From the NCBI GenBank assembly GCA_964460435.1, contig CAYWRH010000003.1, positions 1 through 64,000 on the forward strand: a DNA stretch of 64,000 nt, read 5' to 3'. Source of the stretch: JAAZBV01 sp964460435 (GTDB lineage: Bacteria; Desulfobacterota; DSM-4660; Desulfatiglandales; HGW-15). A model generated the notes under the pieces. That model did no database searches. It was not told the DNA's origin and was given only the letters and a program-made list of their open reading frames with translations. How positions within the stretch are numbered: the stretch's first letter is position 1; each line of letters begins with the position of its first letter. Below are positions 35,210 to 43,409 of this stretch, piece after piece. Both the position numbers and the translations under genes were made by a program.

Positions 35210-36850
35210 ATGAAAATTAAACATTCAACCTGGCTGGCAAGCATACTGTTTATTTTTTTCATAACCTTTGCATGTGATTCGCCGCCTGATAAAAATCAGG
35301 TTAAAGAGAGCAGCGCCCCTGATGTTAAGGAAGAGGTAAAGGCGGCGCCTGAGGTTACGACAAAGGTTGATGTAACCGGCGGAACAATTGAAGGTATTGA
35401 GCAGGATGGAATTTTAACCTATAAAGGTATCCCCTTTGCAGCGCCGCCTGTGGGAGAGTTGCGCTGGAAGGCCCCTGCCCCTGTGCAGCCCTGGACAGGC
35501 GTTAAAAAGGCAGACACCTTCTGTAATGCCTGCATGCAGGCTGCAAACGCTATGGGCAACACGGCACCGGTGAGTGAAGACTGCCTCTACCTTAATGTAT
35601 GGACCCCGGCTAAAAAGAGGGATGAAAGGCTGCCTGTTATATACTGGGTGCATGGCGGCGGTTACAGCGGAGGCTCTACCAGCACACCCATGTATGATGG
35701 CATTGGTTTTGCCAAAAAGGGCGTGGTTATGGTAAGTGTTGCCTACAGACTGGGGCCATTCGGGTTTCTTGCACACCCTGAATTAAGCATGGAGAGCGGG
35801 AACGGTTCAGGCAATTATGGAATACTTGACATGGTACAGGGCCTGAAATGGGTAAAGGACAATATCGCAAATTTCGGCGGAGACCCTGGCAATGTCACCA
35901 TATTCGGCCATTCAGCCGGCGGAGCAGCCATAAGCCTGCTTGCAGCCACCCCTCTTACAAAGGGGCTTTTTCACAGGGCCATCTGCATGAGCGGGGGATC
36001 GTTTACACCCCTTATGACAGAGAATCAGGCAGGCATTGGTCTGGGGCTCCCCACACTCAAACTAGCAGAATCAAACGGCGAACAGTTTTTAAAGGAGCTT
36101 AATGTAGCTGACATTAAAGCTGCCCGGGCATTGAGCGCAGATGATATCCAGAATAAACTTGCTGGCGGAATGGGCGGAATGAGATTCAGGCCGGTGGCAG
36201 ACGGTTATGTTATATCAAATGACCTTTACTCCCTGTACATGGAAGGCAAATTTAATGATACTCCTGTATTACTGGGCCATACATCCGATGAAATGGGAGC
36301 CTTCGGCGGAAACCAGAATATTACAAAGGCCGATTTTGTCAAACAGATCAAGGAGCAGTATGGCAAAGGGGCAGAATTAATCCTCGGTGCATACCCCCAT
36401 TCAACAGATGCAGAGGCAACAAGGGCATCAAAGGATATCAGGAATGACAGCTCCTTCTCATGGAACACCTGGACATGGTCACGCCTTCAGTCACAGAAAG
36501 GGAAAAACAGTGCCTTTCAGTATTATTTTGATTATCATCCGAATGCGCCGGATGCAGGTTCAGGACATGGAAGCGATGTGCCATACGCATTTCAGACACT
36601 TGCTAACCCAGCCCAGCCGCCGAAAGAAGAGGATATGAAACTCTCTGATATGATAAGCACATACTGGGTAAACTTTGCGAAAACCGGCAATCCTAACGGC
36701 CAGGGGCTGCCTGAATGGCCGGCTTTCAGTGAGGCTGATCAAAAGGTGATGGTGTTTGATGGAGCGCCCGGGGCAAGGGTTTTGCCGGTTCTTGAAAGGT
36801 TGAAGGTAATGGATGTCTATTTTTCAGGGCTTAGGGGAAAGAGTGAATAG
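35210..36850 (+). CDS. Type B carboxylesterase, predicted lipoprotein
   Basis: 546 residues. The N-terminus has a lipobox (ITFAC, Cys22), so the enzyme is probably tethered to a membrane outside the cytoplasm. A ~40-residue Lys/Glu/Pro linker follows, then the family start TYKGIPFAAPPVGELRWKAP. The oxyanion strand is WVHGGGYSGG, the nucleophile Ser235 in GHSAGG, the acid in HTSDEMGAF, and His in GHGSDVPYAFQ. It is the third type B esterase in the window and forms a compartment series with those at 17429 (secreted) and 32532 (cytosolic). Confidence 0.9.
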   Translation: MKIKHSTWLASILFIFFITFACDSPPDKNQVKESSAPDVKEEVKAAPEVTTKVDVTGGTIEGIEQDGILTYKGIPFAAPPVGELRWKAPAPVQPWTGVKKADTFCNACMQAANAMGNTAPVSEDCLYLNVWTPAKKRDERLPVIYWVHGGGYSGGSTSTPMYDGIGFAKKGVVMVSVAYRLGPFGFLAHPELSMESGNGSGNYGILDMVQGLKWVKDNIANFGGDPGNVTIFGHSAGGAAISLLAATPLTKGLFHRAICMSGGSFTPLMTENQAGIGLGLPTLKLAESNGEQFLKELNVADIKAARALSADDIQNKLAGGMGGMRFRPVADGYVISNDLYSLYMEGKFNDTPVLLGHTSDEMGAFGGNQNITKADFVKQIKEQYGKGAELILGAYPHSTDAEATRASKDIRNDSSFSWNTWTWSRLQSQKGKNSAFQYYFDYHPNAPDAGSGHGSDVPYAFQTLANPAQPPKEEDMKLSDMISTYWVNFAKTGNPNGQGLPEWPAFSEADQKVMVFDGAPGARVLPVLERLKVMDVYFSGLRGKSE

Positions 36851-36882
36851 GAAGTCATCATTTATATAGAGGAGAAAAGATC

Positions 36883-38364
36883 ATGAAACCATCAAAGGGT
36901 ATCGGCATAACCCGCAGGGAGTTTGTAAAAAGCACAGCCATAACAGGAGCCGCCACAATAGCTTTAGGCGCAGGAGGAATGCTGTTTCCTGTGTCAGCAA
37001 GTGCGGCGGCGAGGCAGGCTGAAATTAACGGCAAGACAATCAGGGAGGCTGCCCGCGAGACAAAGGTATGCCGCACTGCCGATGTTGTGGTGGTTGGCGG
37101 CGGGCCTGGCGGTATTGGGGCGGCCCTGTCAGCAGCAAGGAACGGGGCTGATACAGTCCTTATTGAAAGGTATGAACATCTGGGCGGCATGGGAACAGGG
37201 GGTCTCGTCACCATTATCCCCGCCATGACTGATGTTTCAGGCAGGCAGGTGATAGCCGGAATTACCCAGGAATGGATAGAGAGGCTGGATAAACGGGATG
37301 GGGCAGACTACCCGAAAAGGGAGCACTGGGGCTCAACCGATAAAAAGCTTGTTGAATATTACAATAACCGCTCCTTTTTCTATGCGACAGGCAACAGGGT
37401 AGGATATTCCGCACATATCGATGCAGAGTTATCAAAGTGTCTGTTTCAGGACATGGTGGAAGAGGCCAAAATTAAGACCTATCTTCACTCCTGGGGAACA
37501 GAGCCCATAATGGAGGGCAACAGGGCCAGGGGCGTAATCTTTGAAAGCAAATCAGGCAGACAGGCGGTGCTCGCCAAGATCGTAATCGATTCAACAGGCG
37601 ATGGCGACCTGCTGCCTTATGCCGGCGCAGAGTTTGAAACCCATATTGAACGCACAATGAGGATTGCAAACCTCTCCTTTTCATACTGGATAGATAATGT
37701 TGATCTGAAAAAATATACGGAATATAAAAAATCAAATGCCAAGGAACTTACCGAAAAGATGCGTGAACTGAAGAAGCTTGGCGGGACAGGAGGTTTTCTT
37801 ACAAGCAACCTGAAAAACCAGGAGAATGTGGTCTGGTGCTTTCCACGGTATGCAAACACTTGTCAGTATGATGTGGAGGAGCTTACACGGGTTGAGTTTT
37901 TAGGCCGCAAGGAGATGCTTATAACACACGATTTTTATAAAAAGCATATTCCCGGTTTTGAAAAGAGCTTTATAGTCCTTTCAAATATGCAGCTTGGCAC
38001 CCGCGGCGGAAGGAGGGTTATAGGAGATTATGTTGTAAAAAAAGAGGATATGAACTTAAAGACCCCTTTTAATGACACCATCGCCATATTCCCTAACCTG
38101 GATGATAAGAACCCCTTAATGTATATGCCCTATCGCTGCCTGATACCGCGCAATGTGGATAATATGCTTGTTGCATGCAGGGCATTTTCGTCAGATGCGG
38201 TTATAAATGATGCCTTTAATCTGATACACCACTGTGTCTCCCTCGGACAGGCAGCCGGGGCAGCGGCAGCACAGGCAATAAATGCAGGTGTTGATGTCAG
38301 GAAGGTTGACATCAGGGCTTTGCAGGCTACCCTTAAGAAGCAGGGGGTGGTTCTGCCCGGTTAG
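36883..38364 (+). CDS. TAT-exported FAD-dependent oxidoreductase, copy 1
   Basis: 493 residues. A twin-arginine signal (ITRREFVKS, then a hydrophobic stretch to residue ~42) directs folded, cofactor-loaded export. VVVVGGGPGGIGAALSAARNG is the FAD dinucleotide fold and GGMGTGGLVT the following loop; the C-terminal part (MLVACRAFSSDAVINDAFNLIHHC...GQAAGAAAAQA) closes the FAD site. It matches the FAD_oxidored group rather than the fumarate-reductase type. Substrate unknown. The next gene is a close paralogue. Confidence 0.87.
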   Translation: MKPSKGIGITRREFVKSTAITGAATIALGAGGMLFPVSASAAARQAEINGKTIREAARETKVCRTADVVVVGGGPGGIGAALSAARNGADTVLIERYEHLGGMGTGGLVTIIPAMTDVSGRQVIAGITQEWIERLDKRDGADYPKREHWGSTDKKLVEYYNNRSFFYATGNRVGYSAHIDAELSKCLFQDMVEEAKIKTYLHSWGTEPIMEGNRARGVIFESKSGRQAVLAKIVIDSTGDGDLLPYAGAEFETHIERTMRIANLSFSYWIDNVDLKKYTEYKKSNAKELTEKMRELKKLGGTGGFLTSNLKNQENVVWCFPRYANTCQYDVEELTRVEFLGRKEMLITHDFYKKHIPGFEKSFIVLSNMQLGTRGGRRVIGDYVVKKEDMNLKTPFNDTIAIFPNLDDKNPLMYMPYRCLIPRNVDNMLVACRAFSSDAVINDAFNLIHHCVSLGQAAGAAAAQAINAGVDVRKVDIRALQATLKKQGVVLPG

Positions 38365-38423
38365 TTAATATACAGCTTTAAGCTGTCTACCAAATCTTAT
38401 TTTTTTTAAGAGGAGTTTTGATT

Positions 38424-39914
38424 ATGAATTCTCAGAATAAAAAGGGGATAACACGGCGTGAATTTTTCAGAAATACAACTATTACAGGGGCAGCAATTGC
38501 TGCCGGAGCTGGCGGCATGCTGCTTGATGCACAGGCGAGCTCAGCCCAGCCCGCCGGTATTACAGAAAAGACAATCAAAGAGGCTGCCCGTGAGACAAAG
38601 GTATGCCGGACAGCCGATGTTGTGGTTGTAGGCGGCGGCCCCGGAGGTATTGCTGCAGCGCTGGCAGCAGCGAGGAGCGGCGCTGATACTGTTCTTATAG
38701 AAAGATATGAGCACCTTGGCGGCATGGGCACAGGCGGGCTAGTCACCATTATACCCAATTTAAGCGACTTCAGCGGCAAACAGCAGATAGCAGGTATTAC
38801 GCAGGAGTGGATAGACCGGCTTAACAGAAGGGAGGCGGCAGATTACCCTAAAAAAGAGCACTGGGGCTCGGATGATAAAAAGCTTGTTGCCTATTATCAG
38901 AACCGCTCCTTTTTTAATATTCGTGAGCAGCGGGTAATATACTCCGTGCACATAGATGCCGAGATATCAAAATGCATTCTGCAGGAGATGATGGAGGAGG
39001 CCAAGGTAAAGACATACCTGCATTCCTGGGGCACAGAGCCCATAATGGAGGGCAACAGGGCCAGGGGCGTTATCTTTGAGAGCAAGTCAGGAAGGCAGGC
39101 AGTGCTTGCAAAGATTGTGATAGACTCCACTGGAGACGGAGACCTTCTTCCATATGCAGGGGCCGATTTCAAGATGGACATTGAACGCACACTGAGGATC
39201 GCAAACCTCTCATTTTCATACTGGATAGACAATGTTGACCTTAAAAAATATGAGGATTACAAATCATCCCATGCCAAGGAACTGACAGATCATATGCGCG
39301 AGGTCAGAAAGGCCGGGGGGCATGGCGGATTTCTTACAAGCAACCTGAAAAACCAGGAGCATGTGGTATGGTGCTTCCCCCGCTATGCAAATAAAAGCCA
39401 GGTGGATGTGGAGGAGCTTACGCGTGTTGAGTTTCAGGGCCGGAAAGATATGCTCATAACTCACGATTATTTCAAAAAGAATATCCCCGGCTTTGAAAAG
39501 AGCTTTATCGTGCTTTCAAACCCGCAGCTCGGAACCCGCGGGGCAAGACGCGTTGTTGGAGAATATGTGGTTAGCGAAAAGGACATGAACACTGATACCC
39601 CCTTCCCTGACACTGTTGCAGTATTCCCTGATGTGGATCGCGGCAAGAACTCTATAAAATACCCTGTGACATACATGCCATACCGCTGCCTGATACCGGC
39701 AAAGGTGGACAATATGCTGGTTGCATGCAGGGCATTTGCATCTGAGATGATTGTAAATGAGTACTTTAACCTGATACCCCATTGTATTGCCCTTGGCGAG
39801 GCAGCAGGGGTTGCTGCGGCCCAGGCCATATCCGGAAACGTGGACTTAAGAAAGATTGATATAAAGGAATTGCAGGCAACCCTTAAAAAGAGGGGTGTAA
39901 TCCTTCCGGGATAG
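38424..39914 (+). CDS. TAT-exported FAD-dependent oxidoreductase, copy 2
   Basis: 496 residues from the ATG at 38424, eight bases after AAGAGGAG; a TTG two codons earlier is less likely. Twin-arginine signal ITRREFFRN. It is aligned to copy 1 along nearly its whole length with long identical stretches in the FAD loop, WGTEPIMEGNRARG and SFSYWIDNVDLKKY, and small differences in the middle and in the C-terminal VFPDVDRGKN insert. It arose by tandem duplication. The pair may be a heterodimer or act on related substrates. Confidence 0.87.
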   Translation: MNSQNKKGITRREFFRNTTITGAAIAAGAGGMLLDAQASSAQPAGITEKTIKEAARETKVCRTADVVVVGGGPGGIAAALAAARSGADTVLIERYEHLGGMGTGGLVTIIPNLSDFSGKQQIAGITQEWIDRLNRREAADYPKKEHWGSDDKKLVAYYQNRSFFNIREQRVIYSVHIDAEISKCILQEMMEEAKVKTYLHSWGTEPIMEGNRARGVIFESKSGRQAVLAKIVIDSTGDGDLLPYAGADFKMDIERTLRIANLSFSYWIDNVDLKKYEDYKSSHAKELTDHMREVRKAGGHGGFLTSNLKNQEHVVWCFPRYANKSQVDVEELTRVEFQGRKDMLITHDYFKKNIPGFEKSFIVLSNPQLGTRGARRVVGEYVVSEKDMNTDTPFPDTVAVFPDVDRGKNSIKYPVTYMPYRCLIPAKVDNMLVACRAFASEMIVNEYFNLIPHCIALGEAAGVAAAQAISGNVDLRKIDIKELQATLKKRGVILPG

Positions 39915-39930
39915 CTATGAGGAGTATAGA

Positions 39931-41184
39931 ATGAGAAAATCGGTTAATAACCTCTGGGCCGTGCTTGGTCCGGGCATTTTATACACTGCCGCTGCAGTGG
40001 GGGTGTCACATCTGGTCTACTCCACACGAGCAGGGGCGGTGTATGGACTGGCATTGATCCCTTTCATTTTGTTTTTCTGTCTGATAAAGTATCCGGCCAT
40101 TCGTTTCGGCAATGAGTTTGCCGCTGCTACAGGCCGGTCACTTGTGGACAGCTATATCAGCTTTGGAAGGTATACCCTCTGGCTTTTTGGCCTCTCCCAG
40201 ATATTGAGCATGGTGTTTATTACAGCGGCAATAGGGCTTGTTACCACTGCCCTTATCAATGCAGTATTAGGGGTTTCATTCAGCATGCTTTTTGATAACG
40301 GCATCCTTCTTGTAATTTGTGCGGTAATCCTGGTCACAGGGCGCTACCATTTGCTTGAGCGGATGACTAAAGGCATAGTGATCCTGTTCACGCTCCTGAT
40401 CATGCTGACCACTGTCAGCGCCCTGTTCAAGCTGAGACTTAACGGGGTGTCACCCGGCCATTTCAGATTTGATGAGGCAACCGTGCTTTATCTGGTAGCA
40501 ATGGCAGGGTATATGCCCACGCCCATCGATGCATCTGTGCTGCAATCCTTATGGGCACGCGCAAAGGCCAGGGACTTTGGCCGCGAGGTTACTGTGAGCG
40601 AGGCAAGGCTGGATTTCAATATCGGTTTTATCAACACCTTTGTGCTGGCCGTATGCTTTGTGCTTCTGGGCATGGTAGTAATGTACTGTAATGGCATAAC
40701 GCCTGAAAATAATTCTATTGGTTTTGCCAATCAGGTTATCAGACTTTTTACAGAACTTGTCGGTAAATGGGCCTATTACCCGATAGGCATAGCAGCCATT
40801 ACTGTCATGTTTTCAACCCTCATCACAGTGATGGATGGATATCCCCGTGTGATAGAGGCGCTTGTTATCGAGATGAGGCCTATGTCAGGCGGTAAATTTC
40901 TGGGCAGGCGTTTCTATGACTGGGTCATGCTGTTTCTGGTTATTGCAAGTTTGATTGTTATGGCCACATTGATGAAAAGCTTTGAGGCATTTATTGACAT
41001 GACATCCGCTATTGCCTTTATTGTGGGGCCGTTTATCTCATGGCTTAACCATCGCAGTATGTTCGGAGGCCAGGTAAATTCTGATGATCAGCCAGGGGCT
41101 GTAATCCGTATATGGAGCATAATCGGGTTAATTATGCAGACCCTCATATCGGTTTACTATATCTATCTTAGAATTGCAGGCTGA
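39931..41184 (+). CDS. Nramp-like membrane transporter lacking the DPGN metal motif
   Basis: 417 residues with about 11 membrane helices. It starts like the Nramp family (LWAVLGPGILYTAAAVG), but the helix-1 metal motif DPGN is replaced by GVSHLVYSTRAG, and helix 6 reads MAGYMPTPIDASVLQ instead of the usual MPHN region. Such divergent members are annotated as divalent metal transporters but probably carry something else. It is 16 bases after the second flavoprotein gene, so it may serve the same pathway, for example by supplying a substrate or cofactor. Confidence 0.75.
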   Translation: MRKSVNNLWAVLGPGILYTAAAVGVSHLVYSTRAGAVYGLALIPFILFFCLIKYPAIRFGNEFAAATGRSLVDSYISFGRYTLWLFGLSQILSMVFITAAIGLVTTALINAVLGVSFSMLFDNGILLVICAVILVTGRYHLLERMTKGIVILFTLLIMLTTVSALFKLRLNGVSPGHFRFDEATVLYLVAMAGYMPTPIDASVLQSLWARAKARDFGREVTVSEARLDFNIGFINTFVLAVCFVLLGMVVMYCNGITPENNSIGFANQVIRLFTELVGKWAYYPIGIAAITVMFSTLITVMDGYPRVIEALVIEMRPMSGGKFLGRRFYDWVMLFLVIASLIVMATLMKSFEAFIDMTSAIAFIVGPFISWLNHRSMFGGQVNSDDQPGAVIRIWSIIGLIMQTLISVYYIYLRIAG

Positions 41185-41207
41185 TATGGCTTTGAAGGTT
41201 TTAATAA

Positions 41208-42425
41208 ATGATTAGAGAAAGACAAAAGATGCGCCTGTATGTGAGGCTTATATGCCTTATGATTACAATAGTATTACTGCTGCCATTACCTTTCTGGGTT
41301 CACAGCTCAAGGATATTTGTGCAGACAAGCCCCTTTGTCACAATATGCACAATAATTTCAGGAGGGGCATTATGGCTGGGTTCAATCCTGGGCATTCTTT
41401 TTTCTATAATATCCCTGTTCAGAAAAAGGTTTTTCTGCCGCTATGTTTGCCCTGTCGGCCTGATACTTGACACTGTTTCAGGTATCAGACCCTCTGTAAA
41501 GCCCTGGTGGAAAGGCTCTCCCCCAATAGGGAGATACATAGTGTGGCTGACCCTTGCAGGTGCAATAATCGGATATCCCCTTTTTTTATGGATGGACCCT
41601 CTGGTCTTTTTAAACAGCGCATTTAGTGTCTACAGGGCATCGGATATATCTGCTGTTTCAGCTTCAATTTCAGGAATGGTGATACTCCTTTTGCTTGCGA
41701 TCACTTCCGGGAGCCTCTGGTGCGCCCGTGTGTGCCCTCTGAGCGCAACGCAGGATATTCTTGATGATGCAGCCTCTCTTTTAAGGAGATTTATAAAAAG
41801 AACAGAAACAGATGCAGAGGCAAAAAATAGATACAAGGGGCTTTTACCATCCACACGCAGGGCGTTTATCGCAATTGCAGCAGGAGCGGGGCTGAGCATC
41901 CTGGCGAAAAAGGCGGCACATGCAGAATCAGGAGATCATCTTCTGCGTCCTCCCGGCGCAGTCAGGGAGGATGACTTCACAGCCCTTTGCCTGAGATGCG
42001 GTAACTGTATCCGCACCTGCCCCTCACGGATCATACATCCTGATACAGGTGGCTTTGGTCTTCTCGGGTTTTTCACACCGGTAATCAGGTTTAACAGGGA
42101 ATACTGCAATGAAAAATGCAACGCCTGCACAAAGGCATGCCCCAGCGGGGCTTTGCAGAGCCTTGATCTGGAGGAGAAGAACAGATATCTGATAGGGCTT
42201 GCAAAGGTGGACAAGTCATTGTGCCTGTGGGGCATGAGTGACTGCAATACCTGTATACGCGCCTGCCCCTTTGAAGCAATAAAGATTACATGGAATGAAG
42301 AGGCATATGAATCATATCCTGCTGTTGACCCTAATAAGTGCAATGGCTGCGGCGCATGTGAGGCATTTTGCCCGACAGGAGATGTCAAGGCAATAAGGGT
42401 ATGGAAACTAAAAAAAATAAACTAA
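41208..42425 (+). CDS. NapH/NapG-like polyferredoxin fusion, membrane-bound
   Basis: 405 residues. The N-terminal half has about four membrane helices and two NapH-type motifs (CRYVCPVG and CARVCPLSA). At residues ~220-240 a STRRAFIAIAAGAG segment resembles a twin-arginine signal in the middle of the chain. The C-terminal half has several 4Fe-4S motifs (CLRCGNCIRTCP, CNEKCNACTKACP, CNTCIRACP, CNGCGACEAFCP), as in NapG. It should pass quinol electrons to a periplasmic acceptor; the TAT flavoproteins upstream are the obvious candidates. Confidence 0.85.
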   Translation: MIRERQKMRLYVRLICLMITIVLLLPLPFWVHSSRIFVQTSPFVTICTIISGGALWLGSILGILFSIISLFRKRFFCRYVCPVGLILDTVSGIRPSVKPWWKGSPPIGRYIVWLTLAGAIIGYPLFLWMDPLVFLNSAFSVYRASDISAVSASISGMVILLLLAITSGSLWCARVCPLSATQDILDDAASLLRRFIKRTETDAEAKNRYKGLLPSTRRAFIAIAAGAGLSILAKKAAHAESGDHLLRPPGAVREDDFTALCLRCGNCIRTCPSRIIHPDTGGFGLLGFFTPVIRFNREYCNEKCNACTKACPSGALQSLDLEEKNRYLIGLAKVDKSLCLWGMSDCNTCIRACPFEAIKITWNEEAYESYPAVDPNKCNGCGACEAFCPTGDVKAIRVWKLKKIN

Positions 42426-42447
42426 TTATTTCAGGAGGTATCCCCAG

Positions 42448-43407
42448 ATGATAAAACAAATAAAGAGTGTTATGACAATTCTTGCGGCCATGTTGATAGT
42501 GTCAGGCTGTACAGGATCAGATAAAGATGACGGCACTATTACTGTCGGATTCTCACAGATAGGCGCTGAAAGCGCATGGAGGGTTGCCAATACAGAATCC
42601 ATTCAGAGCGAGGCAGCAAAAAGGCCCAATATCAAACTGATCTTCTCTGATGCACAGCAGAAGCAGGAAAACCAGATAAAGGCTATTCGGAACTTTATTG
42701 CCCAGGGTGTGGATGTTATCGCATTTTCACCTGTTGTTGAAACCGGATTTGAGGCTGTGCTCAGGGAGGCCAAAGATGCGGGTATCCCCGTTATCCTGAT
42801 TGACCGTGCTGTAGATGTGCAGGATGATTCCCTATGGGTGACATTCATGGGGTCAGACTTTGTTGAGGAGGGGCGCAGGGCCGCACGCTGGCTTGTTGAA
42901 AAGGGCTACACAGATGTAAAGATAGTGGAACTGCAGGGCACAGTGGGTTCAGCGCCTGCCATAGACAGGAAAAAGGGGTTTGAGGAGGTTATAAAGGAGC
43001 ATCCCGGAATGGTGGTAATCAAAAGCCAGAGCGGCAATTTTACCAGGTCCGGCGGCAAAGAGATAATGGAGGCATTTCTTAAAACCGAAGGAAAGAATAT
43101 CAATGTGCTCTTTTCACATAATGATGATATGGCCATAGGAGCCATACAGGCGATAGAAGAATATGGACTGGCTCCGGGCAAGGACATTATTATTGTCTCA
43201 ATTGACGCTGTGCGCGGCGCCTTTGAGGCCATGATAGAGGGAAAGCTTAACTGTACGGTTGAATGCAGCCCGCTCCTTGGGCCGCAGCTCTTTGATGCAG
43301 TGGAGACAATCGTTAAGGGTAAACCTGTTCCAAAAAAGATAGTAACAGAGGAGGGTGTATTCCCGCAGGAGGTTGCGGCTGAGGTGATAGGCAGCAGGAA
43401 GTATTAG
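42448..43407 (+). CDS. Sugar ABC transporter substrate-binding lipoprotein (YtfQ type)
   Basis: 319 residues. Lipobox VSGC (Cys21) after a short signal sequence. Residues ~30-319 are a type 1 periplasmic binding fold (GTITVGFSQIGAESAWRVANTESI, FSHNDDMAIGAIQAIEEYGLAPGKDIIIVSIDA). This is the CUT2 binding-protein class closest in pattern to YtfQ, which binds galactofuranose. In an arabinofuranosidase operon the ligand is likely L-arabinose in the furanose form, or a short arabinoside. First of four transporter genes. Confidence 0.88.
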   Translation: MIKQIKSVMTILAAMLIVSGCTGSDKDDGTITVGFSQIGAESAWRVANTESIQSEAAKRPNIKLIFSDAQQKQENQIKAIRNFIAQGVDVIAFSPVVETGFEAVLREAKDAGIPVILIDRAVDVQDDSLWVTFMGSDFVEEGRRAARWLVEKGYTDVKIVELQGTVGSAPAIDRKKGFEEVIKEHPGMVVIKSQSGNFTRSGGKEIMEAFLKTEGKNINVLFSHNDDMAIGAIQAIEEYGLAPGKDIIIVSIDAVRGAFEAMIEGKLNCTVECSPLLGPQLFDAVETIVKGKPVPKKIVTEEGVFPQEVAAEVIGSRKY

Positions 43408-43409
43408 TA

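Noticed and set aside
39931..41184. Manganese/iron transporter MntH
   Set aside because: The DPGN metal motif of helix 1 is missing.
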